From Rhizomicrobium sp. (GTDB lineage Bacteria; Pseudomonadota; Alphaproteobacteria; Micropepsales; Micropepsaceae): a stretch of DNA of 64,000 bases. Each line of letters begins with the position of its first letter. The first letter of the stretch is position 1. The stretch is from the NCBI GenBank assembly GCA_037200045.1, contig JBBCHM010000001.1:558001-622000 (forward strand), written 5' to 3'. This document shows positions 16,838 through 26,176 of the stretch, piece by piece. The position numbers and the translations under genes were made by a program. Under the pieces are notes generated by a model that ran no database searches, was not told where the DNA came from, and worked only from the letters and a program-made list of their open reading frames with translations.

Positions 16838-17590
16838 TCAGGCGCCGAGCGCGCGATATTGCGACGGCGTCATGCCGAACCGCGCCTTGAACACCCGGCA
16901 GAGATGGGCGTGGCTGGCGAAGCCGCAGGCCAGCGCGATCTCCGTGATGCCGGCACGCGAGCGCAGCAGCCGCGCGGCCGCCTCCTCGGCGCGCAGCCGG
17001 CGCAGATAGGCGCCGATCGGCAGCCCGAAATGGCGGCGGAATTCGCGCGCCACATGCACGTCATGGCGTCCCACGGCGCGGGCGATGCGCGCGACCGTGA
17101 GCGTCTCGTCCGACCGGGCATGGATCATGTCGCGCGCCCGGCCGAGCCAGGCCGGCATGGCGGTGTCAGATCGCGCGCGGCCGAAGGCGGCGACGATCTC
17201 GAGCATGAGGCCCTCGCAGGCGAGCGCGGCCAGCGCGTCGCCGCGCGCCATTTCGGCGAGCAGGCGCAGTCCGAGCTCGCGGCCGGCCGGCGAACGCGCA
17301 TGGAGCGAGGCCGCGCCCGGTTCGCGCTCGTCGGCGAGAAAGGCGAGCCAGTCGTCCTTGGGCCGGAAGATGATCTGCCGCGCGCCCTCGGCGCCGAAGC
17401 TTTGCGAATGCGCCACGCCCGCCGGGCAGAAGGAGACGATGCCCGGCCGGTAGTCGTGTTCCGCGCGGCCGATGCGCTCGCGGAACCCGCCCTCGACGAT
17501 CACGCCGATCGAAGGAGTGTCATGGCTGTGCGGCGCCATCCTTGCGTGCGGCGCATAGCGCGGGGCGCGCAGGTCGTTGGTTGCGATCAT
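16838..17590 (-). CDS. AraC family transcriptional regulator
   Basis: 250 residues. An N-terminal cupin-like sensor domain ('HMAPHSHDTPSIGVIVEGGF'-type region, 'YRPGIVSFCPAGVAHSQSFG') is followed by a double helix-turn-helix: 'ETLTVARIARAVGRHDVHVAREFRRHFGLPIGAYLRRLRAEEAAARLL' and 'AGITEIALACGFASHAHLCRVFKARFGMTPSQYRAL', a near-perfect AraC signature. ATG at 17590 follows GGAGCC. It converges with the puuA-like gene (6 bases between stops) and diverges from the S9 peptidase gene (99 bases), so it may control either; the effector is unknown. Confidence 0.9.
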   Translation of the reverse strand: MIATNDLRAPRYAPHARMAPHSHDTPSIGVIVEGGFRERIGRAEHDYRPGIVSFCPAGVAHSQSFGAEGARQIIFRPKDDWLAFLADEREPGAASLHARSPAGRELGLRLLAEMARGDALAALACEGLMLEIVAAFGRARSDTAMPAWLGRARDMIHARSDETLTVARIARAVGRHDVHVAREFRRHFGLPIGAYLRRLRAEEAAARLLRSRAGITEIALACGFASHAHLCRVFKARFGMTPSQYRALGA

Positions 17591-17689
17591 GTCAGGCTCC
17601 AAGGCGCTCGGTCGGTGCAAGCGCGCTGGAATAGTGGAAGACGCCGCGCCCCGGCGCCAGCCTAGAATGGCCCCAACACGGGAGATCGC

Positions 17690-19579
17690 ATGAACGTGAC
17701 GCGCCTGCTCTGCGCCGGCCTGCTGGCCTTGATCCCTTTGGCCGGACACGCGGGAACTCCGCTGACGCCGAAGGAGGCGCTGGACTATCAGCGGGTCGGC
17801 GACCTGCATTTCTCGCCCGACGGGCGCCAGCTTGCCTTTGTCGCTTTGTCTTACGACTGGGACTGGCAGCAGCATCTGCGCGTCCTCGACGTAGCGAGCG
17901 GCGCGGCGCGCGAGATCACGCCGGCCGGCAAGACCGAACGCGCGCCGCGATGGTCGCCGGACGGAACCAGGCTGGCCTTCCTGTCCAATCGCGGCGGCAA
18001 GACGCAGGTCTATGTCATGGCGGCGGCGGGCGGCGAGCCAACGGCGCTGACCGACCGCAAGAACGGCGTGGCGGATTTCCGCTGGTCGCCCGATGGGCGG
18101 TCGATCGCCTGCCTCGCGCGGAGCGACGATGCGCCCGACGAGGACAGCGGACCCCAGATCGCCGACAGCGACAGCGCGCTGGAGCGGCTGTGGATCGTCG
18201 ACGTCGCGTCGAAGGCGTCACGCGCCCTGGCGACGCCGGGCTATCGCATCGACGAATTCGCCTGGCGCGGCGCGGACGCGCTGCTGTTGCTGGCGACGAA
18301 CGCGCCGCGCGTCGAGGAATTCAACACGGCGGTCTACGACATCGCGACGACCGGCGGGCCGCCGCGCCTCGTCGCGCATCCGCCCCAGCCGATGGAGGCC
18401 CTTGCGGTCTCGCCCGACGGCGCGCGGTTCGCGGTGCGCGCGACGCGGGCGAACGGTCCGCTCGCGCGCGATCTGTTCGTCGGCGCGGTCGGCGGCGGCG
18501 ATCCGCGCGACGCGACGGCCGGCCTCGACCGCACGATCGTCGAGACGCGCTGGCACGCGCCGGGCACGATCTGGGCGCGGGTGTCGGACGGATTCTTCTA
18601 TCGCCTCTACCGGATCGATCTCGGCGGCAAGGCGACGGCGATCGGGCTTCCGCTTTCGGCGGGTTCGTTCGACGTGGCGCGCGACGGCAGCATCGCTTTC
18701 GTCGGCGAGGACTTCACCCATCCCGCCCAGATATTCCTGCGCGCGCCCGACGGCCGCATCCGTCCGCTCGGCCGCCTGGCGCAGCCGGCCGCGGCGCATC
18801 TCGCGCGCACGACGATCTTCACGACCAGAAGCTTCGACGGATTGCCGATCGAGGCCGCGCTGATGACGCCGCCGGCGTCGAAAGGCAAATCGCCGCTCAT
18901 CCTTCTGGTCCATGGCGGGCCGTCGTCGAAATTCGCGGCGCAGTACGGATGGGAGACCGCCTGGGCCGAGATGCTGGCCTCGCACGGCTATGCGGTGCTG
19001 ATGGTCAATCCGCGCGGCTCCGACGGCTATGGCGAGGACTTCGTCAAGGCGAACCGCGCTGACTGGGGCGGCGGCGATTATCGCGACCTGATGGCGGTGC
19101 TCGACGCGGTCATCGCGCGCGGCGGCGTCGATCCGGCGCGGCTCGGCATCGGCGGCTGGTCCTATGGCGGGGAGATGTCCGAATGGGCGATCGGCCAGAG
19201 CGACCGCTTCAAGGCCGCGGTGGTCGGCGCCGGCGTGTTCGACCAGGCGGCGGAATTCGAGACCGAGCACGACCCGGCCGGCGACGAATGGTATTTCGGC
19301 ACGCCGTGGGAGAATCCCGATGTGTTCGCGCGCAATTCGCCGTCGAGCCATATCCGCGACGCGCATACGCCGGCGCTGATCTTCGACGGCGCGGACGACG
19401 CGTCCAATCCGGTCGGCCAGTCCAAGGGACTCTATCGCGCCCTCAAGCATTTCGGCGTCGAGACGCAGCTCGTGCTCTATCCCGGCGAAGGCCATTCGCC
19501 GCGCAAGGGCGCCGACAATATCGACATGTTCCAGCGCATCCTCGACTGGTACGACCGCCATCTGGCGGCGCAGGACTGA
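17690..19579 (+). CDS. S9 family prolyl oligopeptidase-type peptidase, secreted
   Basis: 629 residues with a signal peptide (about 1-21, ending GHAG). Residues 25-350 form a WD40/TolB-like beta-propeller ('DLHFSPDGRQLAFV', 'APRWSPDGTRLAFLSNR', 'DFRWSPDGRSIACLAR'). Residues 370-629 are the alpha/beta hydrolase: nucleophile Ser in 'GGWSYGG' (about 490), Asp in 'DGADD' (about 565) and His in 'PGEGHSP' (about 599), a full triad. Family members (dipeptidyl/acylaminoacyl peptidases) release dipeptides or blocked residues from peptides. Start ATG follows GGGAGA. It faces a histidine-kinase gene with only 3 bases between the stops. Confidence 0.92.
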   Translation: MNVTRLLCAGLLALIPLAGHAGTPLTPKEALDYQRVGDLHFSPDGRQLAFVALSYDWDWQQHLRVLDVASGAAREITPAGKTERAPRWSPDGTRLAFLSNRGGKTQVYVMAAAGGEPTALTDRKNGVADFRWSPDGRSIACLARSDDAPDEDSGPQIADSDSALERLWIVDVASKASRALATPGYRIDEFAWRGADALLLLATNAPRVEEFNTAVYDIATTGGPPRLVAHPPQPMEALAVSPDGARFAVRATRANGPLARDLFVGAVGGGDPRDATAGLDRTIVETRWHAPGTIWARVSDGFFYRLYRIDLGGKATAIGLPLSAGSFDVARDGSIAFVGEDFTHPAQIFLRAPDGRIRPLGRLAQPAAAHLARTTIFTTRSFDGLPIEAALMTPPASKGKSPLILLVHGGPSSKFAAQYGWETAWAEMLASHGYAVLMVNPRGSDGYGEDFVKANRADWGGGDYRDLMAVLDAVIARGGVDPARLGIGGWSYGGEMSEWAIGQSDRFKAAVVGAGVFDQAAEFETEHDPAGDEWYFGTPWENPDVFARNSPSSHIRDAHTPALIFDGADDASNPVGQSKGLYRALKHFGVETQLVLYPGEGHSPRKGADNIDMFQRILDWYDRHLAAQD

Positions 19580-19582
19580 GGC

Positions 19583-21103
19583 CTACGCCTTCGGCAGCCG
19601 CAGTTCCGCGACGCTGCCGCCGCCCGGCGTGCCGTCCAGGCGGATCGCGCCGCCCATCCGCCGCGCCAGCGACATCGCGATGGCGAGACCCATGCCGGCG
19701 CCGGTCGAGGCGCCCGGCCGGTCGAAGCGGCGGAACGGCCGTCCCGCCTTCGCGGCCTCGTCGCGGGTGAAGCCATGGCCGTTGTCGATGACGCGGATCA
19801 CCACCGCGGCCTCCTCGTCGCGCACGTCGACGCGCACCAGGCCGCCTTCCTGCGTATAGGCCAGCGCGTTGGCGATCAGGCTGGTCAGGATGCGGCTCAC
19901 CGCCAGGGGATCGGCGAGCGCCTGCGCCGCGTGCGCGAAACCGATCTCCAGCGCGATGCGCCGCGAGAAGGCGCGGCCGGCATGCTCGTTCACGCAATCA
20001 TTGGCGACGGCGCAGGCGTCGACGCTCCGCGGCTTTATCGGATAGCGCCCGGCCTCGACATTGGCGAATTCCAATATGTCGCCGATCTTGTTGTGCAGCG
20101 CGCGGCCGGCCTCGTTGATGTCGTGCGCGTATTCGACGTATTTGGCGTGGCCCACCGTGCCGTAGAAGCCGCGCTCGATCACCTCGGAGAATCCGATGAT
20201 CGCGTTCAGCGGCGTGCGCAATTCGTGGCTCATATGGGCGATGAATTCGGACTTGGCGCGCGCATCCTCCGCCGCCTCGCGCTCGGCCGTCGCCAGGCGG
20301 ACGAGCAGCTTGGCCTCCACCGGCCGCGTCGAACGCAGCGAGCGGATCGCCTCGGACGCCCGCGCGCGCCGCTCGAATTCGCGCACGAACACCGCCGCCA
20401 GCGCCGCGCCGGCGAGCGCCGGGCCGAGAATCACGAACAGATAGAGCGGCAGCGATCCCTGCCACGCCGCCAGCGCCGCGTCCTCGTCGACCGAGGCACG
20501 CACCGTCACCGGCCAGCCAGCGACGGCGATCGCCGCACCGCCGCCGGTCCAGGCCGCGTCGCGCAGCAAGACCTTTCCGTCCTTCAGCACGATCGCCGCG
20601 CGCGCCAGAAGCCGCGCCGGCACCAGCACATGCGGATCGAAGCTCAGCGCCACGGTCTTGGTGCCATAGGGGAAGATCAGTGTGCCCGGCGCCAGCACGC
20701 GCGGCATGCCGGCGGTGACGGCGTCGGGCGGCAGGGCCTGGTCGGCGAGACTGTCCTGCGTCGCCAGCGCCAGGCCGCTCGCGTCGAACACGGTGATGTT
20801 GCCGATGCCGTTGGCCGCGCCGTCGACCGGCTTGCCGTCGGCGAAGGCGCGGCCCTCGGCCGCCAGCCGGTCGAGCGTCGCGGCGGCGGTCGCGGCGATA
20901 TCGGCGGCACGCTCCGCCTCGAACACGCGCGCCTGGGCCAGCGCATGGACGCGGTCGTTGCGCATTTGAAGCATGGCGGCCGCCGCGAAGGAGCCGCAGA
21001 TCAGCACCACGCAGACGAGCACCGTCATGCGGATGTTGCGGGTCGCGCGGCGGGCCAGCCCGGTGGCGAACGGCACGGTATCTGCGGTATGCGCAAGCGC
21101 CAT
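19583..21103 (-). CDS. membrane sensor histidine kinase (HWE-independent, HisKA type)
   Basis: 506 residues. Two transmembrane helices (about 25-46 and 222-245) bracket a periplasmic sensor region of about 175 residues with no recognised domain. The kinase core has the H-box 'FIAHMSHELRTPLNAIIGFSE' (His near 292), N-box 'ILTSLIANALAYT', G1 'VIDNGHGF' and G2 'GAGMGLAIAMSLARRMGG', all intact. The HisKA/PdhS-like 'EFIAHMSHELRTPLNAIIGFSEVIERGFYG' region resembles alphaproteobacterial cell-cycle kinases (PleC/DivJ relatives). No response regulator is adjacent, so it is an orphan. A CtrA-like half-consensus lies 77 bases upstream. Confidence 0.9.
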   Translation of the reverse strand: MALAHTADTVPFATGLARRATRNIRMTVLVCVVLICGSFAAAAMLQMRNDRVHALAQARVFEAERAADIAATAAATLDRLAAEGRAFADGKPVDGAANGIGNITVFDASGLALATQDSLADQALPPDAVTAGMPRVLAPGTLIFPYGTKTVALSFDPHVLVPARLLARAAIVLKDGKVLLRDAAWTGGGAAIAVAGWPVTVRASVDEDAALAAWQGSLPLYLFVILGPALAGAALAAVFVREFERRARASEAIRSLRSTRPVEAKLLVRLATAEREAAEDARAKSEFIAHMSHELRTPLNAIIGFSEVIERGFYGTVGHAKYVEYAHDINEAGRALHNKIGDILEFANVEAGRYPIKPRSVDACAVANDCVNEHAGRAFSRRIALEIGFAHAAQALADPLAVSRILTSLIANALAYTQEGGLVRVDVRDEEAAVVIRVIDNGHGFTRDEAAKAGRPFRRFDRPGASTGAGMGLAIAMSLARRMGGAIRLDGTPGGGSVAELRLPKA

Positions 21104-21179
21104 CGGATTGGCGAACCCCTGAAAGCGAATCAGTCGCTCTCAAGTCATTATGCGAATCGCGGACTCGCTGTCACGAAAG

Positions 21180-21194
21180 TTAACGAGTGGTTAC
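21180..21194. promoter_or_regulatory. CtrA-like site (TTAA-N7-TTAC)
   Basis: TTAA, seven bases, TTAC: seven of eight positions of the CtrA consensus. It lies upstream of the histidine-kinase gene and overlaps the pepN stop codon. One mismatch and the chance frequency of such matches keep confidence low. Confidence 0.3.
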
Positions 21195-23815
21195 TCGAGC
21201 ATTTTCGTGGCGACCTCGAACAGGTTGGCGGAAAGCCCGTCCAGCTTGGTCAGCGCCTGGAGCTGCGCCTTCATCAGGCCCTGCCGCGCCGTGTCGTAGC
21301 GCCGCCACGCCTCGAACGCGCCGGCCATCCGCGCGGCGACCTGCGGATTGATCTTGTCGAGCGTCGCGATGGTCTCGCCGACCAGGGCATAGCCGCCGCC
21401 GTCCTTGGCATGGAAGCGCAGATGGTTGCCGGCGAAGGCGCCGACCAGCGAGCGCACCCGGTTGGGATTCTTGATGTCGAAAGCCGGGTTCTTCATCAGC
21501 CGGCGCACCGCGTCGGCCGTGCCCGGCAGGCAGGAGCCGGCCTGCAGGCTCATCCATTTGTCGAGCACCAGCGGGTCCTTCGCGAAGCGTTCGCGGAAAT
21601 GCGCGAAAGCGGCGTCGCGGCGCGGAGATTCCATCCGCGTCAGCGCGGCGAGGCCGGCGATCATGTCGGTCATATTGGTCGCGGCGCGGTAATGCGCGTC
21701 GGCCAGCGCCGCCGCCGCCTCGTCGTCCGCCGCCGTGAGGTAGCGCAGGCAGGCATTGCGCAGCGCGCGCCGGCCGGCCGGCTTGGCGCCGGGATCGAAG
21801 GCGCCGGGCGTCGTCATCTTGTCGTACAGCGCCTGGATGCGCGCACCGTGCGCCGCGACGACGGCCCGGATCAGCGCCACGCGGCCCGCGAAGATGCCGT
21901 CCGGATCGGGCGTCTTCATCGCCTGCGCCAACTCGCTGTCGAGCGGCGGCAGCATCATGAAGGCGGCATAGGCCGGATCGGCCTCGGCGTCGGCCAGCAC
22001 CGCGCCGATGGCGTCGACATAGGGCTTCTCGTCCGCCAGCGCGCCGCCCTTCGCGGCCGCCGCGAGCAGGATCTGCGTCGCCAGCTTCTGCGCCGCCTCC
22101 CAGCGGTTGAAATCGTCCGGATCGGCCTTCATCTGGAAGGCGAGTTCGTCGGCGGTGTAGCCGGTCACGAAATTCGCCGGCGCCGAGAAGTGCCGCCCGA
22201 CCGACACCAGCGGCTTCTGCGCCACGTCGACGAAGCGGAAGGTGTGCTCGGCCCGCGTCAACTCGACCACGCGTTCGTCCGGGCCGGTGGTCTTCTCGCC
22301 TTCGAGCGTCAGCGGCATCGGATTGCCGTTCTGGCCGATGAAGCCCAGCCGCACCGGAATATGCATCGGCTCCTTGACCGACTGCCCCGGCGTCGGCGCC
22401 AGCGACTGCGTCAGCGTCAGCGCGAAGGTCTTCTTCGCCGCGTCATAGACGCCCTTCGCGGTGATCGTCGGCGTGCCGGCCTGGCGGTACCAGCGGCGGA
22501 ACTGCGTCAGATCGCGGCCGCTCGAATCCTCGAAGCACTTGACCCAGTCCTCGACCGTCGCCGCCTGGCCGTCATGGCGCTTGAAATAGAGATCGGTCGC
22601 CTTGCGATAGCCCTCCGGCCCGACCAGCGTCTGGAGCATGCGGATGACCTCGCTGCCCTTCTCATAGACCGTCGCGGTGTAGAAATTGTCGATGGTGATG
22701 TAGCTCTGCGGCTGCACCGGATGCGCCAGCGGCCCGGCATCCTCCACGAATTGCCGCATGCGCAGCGCCTTCACGTCGTTGATGCGGCACACGCCGTGGG
22801 ACCGCATGTCGCCGGAAAAGCTCTGGTCGCGGAAGACGGTGAGGCCCTCCTTGAGCGAAAGCTGGAACCAGTCGCGGCAGGTGATGCGGTCGCCGGTCCA
22901 GTTGTGGAAATACTCGTGCGCCACGACGCTCTCGATCCGCGCATAGTCGTCGTCGGTCGCGGTTTCGGGCGAGGCCAGCAGCAGCTTGTCGTTGAAGATG
23001 TTGAGGCCCTTGTTCTCCATCGCGCCGAAATTGAAGGCGCTGACGGCGACGATCATGAAGATGTCGAGATCGTATTCGCAGCCATATTTCTCCTCGTCCC
23101 AGCGCATCGCGCGCTTGAGCGAATCCATCGCATAGGCGACCTTGGCCTCGTTGCCGTGCTCGCAATAGATGCGCAGATCGACCGGCTTGCCCGAGCCGCG
23201 CGTGTAGCTGTCCTTCAGGACGCCCAGATCGCCCGCCACCAGCGCGAACAGGTAACAGGGCTTGGGGAACGGATCGTTCCACACCGCGAAATGGCGCCCG
23301 CCGGGCAGATCGCCGCTCGCGGTCGGATTGCCGTTCGACAGAAGGATCGGATAGGCCGTCTTGTCCGCCTCGATCCGCGTCGTATAGACGGCGAGATTGT
23401 CCGGCCGGTCGAGGAAATAGGTGATGCGGCGGAAACCCTCCGCCTCGCACTGCGTGCAGAACATGCCCTTGGAGGTATAGAGCCCGTTCAGCGTCGTGTT
23501 GTGCTCCGGCGAAATCTCGGTGACGATTTCGAGCGTGAAGGCGTCGGGCAGCTTGGGCAGCGTCAGCGACGTCTCGCCCAGGACATACTCGTCGGCGCCG
23601 AGCTTGCGCCCGTCGATCGCGACCGACAGCAGTTTCAGTTCCTCGCCGTCCAGTGTCAGCGGCGCCCCGGCCGCGCCGGTGCGGGTCACCTTCGAGGTCG
23701 CGGTGACGCGGGTCGCCAGCGGATCGAGCGCGAAGTCGAGCGAAATCTCGGCGATATGGTAGTCCGGCGCGCGATAATCCTTGAGATGGATGGCGCGCGG
23801 TTCCTCGGTGCGCAT
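21191..23815 (-). CDS. pepN: aminopeptidase N (M1 family)
   Basis: 874 residues, the length of bacterial PepN. Removes N-terminal residues from peptides in the cytoplasm. The exopeptidase motif GAMEN lies near residue 262 and the zinc site HEYFHNW near 297-303, with the third ligand Glu in 'LKEGLTVFRDQ'. The N-terminus 'AIHLKDYRAPDYHIAEISLDFALDP' is typical. No signal peptide. I used the ATG at 23815 (after AAGGAT) because the family homology starts there; the open frame upstream is a shadow of the neighbouring M48 gene. Probably a single gene: a REP palindrome separates it from the M48 peptidase gene upstream. Confidence 0.95.
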   Translation of the reverse strand: MRTEEPRAIHLKDYRAPDYHIAEISLDFALDPLATRVTATSKVTRTGAAGAPLTLDGEELKLLSVAIDGRKLGADEYVLGETSLTLPKLPDAFTLEIVTEISPEHNTTLNGLYTSKGMFCTQCEAEGFRRITYFLDRPDNLAVYTTRIEADKTAYPILLSNGNPTASGDLPGGRHFAVWNDPFPKPCYLFALVAGDLGVLKDSYTRGSGKPVDLRIYCEHGNEAKVAYAMDSLKRAMRWDEEKYGCEYDLDIFMIVAVSAFNFGAMENKGLNIFNDKLLLASPETATDDDYARIESVVAHEYFHNWTGDRITCRDWFQLSLKEGLTVFRDQSFSGDMRSHGVCRINDVKALRMRQFVEDAGPLAHPVQPQSYITIDNFYTATVYEKGSEVIRMLQTLVGPEGYRKATDLYFKRHDGQAATVEDWVKCFEDSSGRDLTQFRRWYRQAGTPTITAKGVYDAAKKTFALTLTQSLAPTPGQSVKEPMHIPVRLGFIGQNGNPMPLTLEGEKTTGPDERVVELTRAEHTFRFVDVAQKPLVSVGRHFSAPANFVTGYTADELAFQMKADPDDFNRWEAAQKLATQILLAAAAKGGALADEKPYVDAIGAVLADAEADPAYAAFMMLPPLDSELAQAMKTPDPDGIFAGRVALIRAVVAAHGARIQALYDKMTTPGAFDPGAKPAGRRALRNACLRYLTAADDEAAAALADAHYRAATNMTDMIAGLAALTRMESPRRDAAFAHFRERFAKDPLVLDKWMSLQAGSCLPGTADAVRRLMKNPAFDIKNPNRVRSLVGAFAGNHLRFHAKDGGGYALVGETIATLDKINPQVAARMAGAFEAWRRYDTARQGLMKAQLQALTKLDGLSANLFEVATKMLE

Positions 23816-23864
23816 GACGGATCCTTGTGTGGGGCAGGGCACCTTATCCACCACAACCACCGCT

Positions 23865-23891
23865 GTCATGGCCCGCGAATGCGGCCATGAC
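23865..23891. repeat. compact REP-like palindrome
   Basis: GTCATGGCC is mirrored by GGCCATGAC around CGCGAATGC. It shares its core with both arms of the repeat at 14104-14197 and sits in the 89-base gap between pepN and the M48 peptidase gene. Confidence 0.75.
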
Positions 23892-23904
23892 GCCGTGCGT
23901 TGGT

Positions 23905-25017
23905 TCAATCCCACCCCAGACAGCGCAAGGAAATGCCGCTCTTCCAGGGCCTGAGGCAATCTTCGCCCGGCGTGATCGGCCCCTTGTCCTCCGCCCGCAG
24001 GCGCGCGGCGCGGGCGGCCGTGTCGGGGTGATCGCCGATCCAGCTCGGCGGGCAGCCGTTCTTGCCGCACAGCTTCTTGTCCATCCGCTCCAGCAGATCG
24101 GCCATGTGCGACGGCTTCTCGCCCATGCGGCGCAGGGTCGCCGCGCCGTCGTCGTCCGCCTGCTGCTCGAAGCCGCGCGAATAGGCCGACTGCACGACGA
24201 TCCCCGGCAGGATCGCGGAGATCTGGCTCATCTGGCTCATGTCGCCGGTGAAGATCGCGATCGTCGCTGGAATCAGCGAGGCCTCGAAGATGCGCTGGAG
24301 CTGGTGGGCGTGATCGACATGGCTCATCTCGTGCGCGAACACGCCCTCGATCTCCGCGTCGTTCTTCACCAGCGCCCATAGCGGATCGGTCATCACGATG
24401 GTGCCGTCCGGCAGCCCGAACGCGTTGGGCCCGATCCTGCCGCCGCCGCGGAAGATCAGGCGATAGCCGCTCGCCGCGCCCCTGGCATGCGCCGCGACGC
24501 GGTGGAACAGCGCCGCCGCCTTCGCCTGGTCGGCGGGCGCGAGCTGGGTCGGCGTCAGCGCGAAGCGGTCGAGCGTCAGCAGGGTCTGCTCGGTCATCGC
24601 ATGGCCGACCGTGGGCAGCGCTTTCAGCGCCAGCCACTCCGCCGCGAGCGGCACCGCCTGCACCACGATGTAATAGCCGAACAGCAGCGACACGATCAGC
24701 GACACGCCGACCGCCGGCCAGGCGCGCTCCAGCCGGTCGGTGAAGCGGCCGCGGCGGCGCTTGCGAAGCGCGCGCAGCAGGGCGTCGGCGCCGTCATTGT
24801 CGTCGGTCTCGAAGCGCGATCCGTCCGGCAGGTCGAACCGGCGCATCAGGCGCGCGAGCCGCGACGTCACCTTGACGCGCCTCGCCGGCGCCTCCGCCAG
24901 TGTGTGGCCCTCTTCGTCCGCGACGCGCAGGATGCGTTTCGGCTCCGCGCTGGCCCGCGCCGGCACATGGCGCGCGGCGCCCGGATAGAAATAGCGTCCC
25001 TCGATCGTCCAGCTCAT
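23905..25017 (-). CDS. M48 family metallopeptidase, membrane-anchored
   Basis: 370 residues. An N-terminal cytoplasmic domain of about 105 residues ('WTIEGRYFYPGAARHVPARA') precedes one transmembrane helix (about 108-130, 'VGVSLIVSLLFGYYIVVQAVPL'). The peptidase domain has HEMSH (about residues 226-230) followed by the downstream 'EQQADDDGAATLRRMG' glutamate region, typical of M48 BepA/LoiP-like enzymes that work on envelope proteins. ATG at 25017 overlaps the stop of the DUF898 membrane protein upstream (ATGA), so the two are coupled and may act together in the inner membrane. Confidence 0.88.
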   Translation of the reverse strand: MSWTIEGRYFYPGAARHVPARASAEPKRILRVADEEGHTLAEAPARRVKVTSRLARLMRRFDLPDGSRFETDDNDGADALLRALRKRRRGRFTDRLERAWPAVGVSLIVSLLFGYYIVVQAVPLAAEWLALKALPTVGHAMTEQTLLTLDRFALTPTQLAPADQAKAAALFHRVAAHARGAASGYRLIFRGGGRIGPNAFGLPDGTIVMTDPLWALVKNDAEIEGVFAHEMSHVDHAHQLQRIFEASLIPATIAIFTGDMSQMSQISAILPGIVVQSAYSRGFEQQADDDGAATLRRMGEKPSHMADLLERMDKKLCGKNGCPPSWIGDHPDTAARAARLRAEDKGPITPGEDCLRPWKSGISLRCLGWD

Positions 25018-26090
25018 AGGCCGAACCCGAGGTCGAAGAAGCCGGCGATCTCCTGGCCGATGGCGCTCTGCGCCTCCAGCGCCTCGGAGGTGAAGTCGTC
25101 GAGGTTGCCGCTGGCGATCAGCGCGTATTTGCGCATGCGGTAGCGCGCCAGCCGGACACGGCCGAAGGGATAGAACAGGCCGAGCGTCGCCAGGGTCAGC
25201 AGCGCATTCGTCACCACGATCCAGGCGACGCGCAGGCCAGACGCCTTGGACGACAGCTTGAAGCCGCCTTCCAGCGTCGCGTTGCTGACCGACAAATTGG
25301 TCACCAGCGTGGTGACGAAGCTGGCGACGAACGCCGTGCCGATGCCGAACAGCACGAGCACGATGAGCGAGAAATTCTCCGGCCCGAGCGGGATGGAGAA
25401 CCGGCCGAACACATTGTGGACATGGGTCGCGATCTCGACGGCGGCGCCGGCGATCGCGATCACCGCGAGCAGCAGGACGACGATCAGGATGAAGCCGAAG
25501 AGATAGATGAAATAGATGCGCCGCGCCGCGAACGCCGTCTCGAAGCCGCGCCCGCCGAAGCGATGGTGGTTGATGTAGAAATAGTCGTGGACCCGGCGGG
25601 CATAGGGGATCAGCGGGAAGAAGGCGAGCGCCGCGACGCTCCACACCACATAGGCGATGAAGGTCTCGAAATAGGTCGCGTTGAAATTGAACCGCACATT
25701 GCGCCACGAGGTGTTGCGCGCGCCAAAGCGGGTCGAGGTGTTGGCGAGCCAGGGCAGCGCCGCGCCCAAGATCAGGAACCAGATGCCGAAGGTGAGCGGC
25801 ACGAACACCACGCTCAGCGAATAGCCGAGGAACAAAGTGAGCGCGATGGCGCGGCCGATCAGGATGCGCCAGGCGCTGGCGTGATATTCGAAGGAATGCC
25901 CGGCGAGATAGGTGTTGCCGTAGAAATAGCGCTGCGTGCGCACCTTCGCCCAGGCGGTGTAGATGCCCAGCGTGAGCACCGACAGCGCGATGTTCACGAT
26001 CCAGATGCGGAAATACTCTCCGCCCCGGCCGCGAAATTCGACAGTATGGATTGTCGGCGCGCCGTCCGGCTGCGCAGGCAGATCCGGCAT
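25014..26090 (-). CDS. DUF898 (YjgN-like) multi-pass inner-membrane protein
   Basis: 358 residues with about six to seven hydrophobic helices. Both halves carry the DUF898 hallmark of an aromatic-rich turn after a helix: 'LTLGIYTAWAKVRTQRYFYGNTYLAGHSFEYHA' near the start and 'LATLGLFYPFGRVRLARYRMRKY' near the end. Function of the family is unknown. Start ATG at 26090 follows GGGGAG. The gene overlaps the M48 peptidase gene by four bases; this DUF898-M48 pairing is a recurring one and suggests that the peptidase works on or with this membrane protein. Confidence 0.87.
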   Translation of the reverse strand: MPDLPAQPDGAPTIHTVEFRGRGGEYFRIWIVNIALSVLTLGIYTAWAKVRTQRYFYGNTYLAGHSFEYHASAWRILIGRAIALTLFLGYSLSVVFVPLTFGIWFLILGAALPWLANTSTRFGARNTSWRNVRFNFNATYFETFIAYVVWSVAALAFFPLIPYARRVHDYFYINHHRFGGRGFETAFAARRIYFIYLFGFILIVVLLLAVIAIAGAAVEIATHVHNVFGRFSIPLGPENFSLIVLVLFGIGTAFVASFVTTLVTNLSVSNATLEGGFKLSSKASGLRVAWIVVTNALLTLATLGLFYPFGRVRLARYRMRKYALIASGNLDDFTSEALEAQSAIGQEIAGFFDLGFGL

Positions 26091-26176
26091 CGCCCAGCTC
26101 CCCACTCGGGCGGCACTATGCGGGGGCTATGCGGCGGTTTCCACCGCCGTTCTCCAAGCAAGGTTAGGGAACGTCG

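Noticed and set aside
19775..23890. 1,371-codon plus-strand open frame opposite the histidine kinase and pepN
   Set aside because: It is an Arg/His-rich antisense frame without motifs, opposite two clear genes; a GC artefact.
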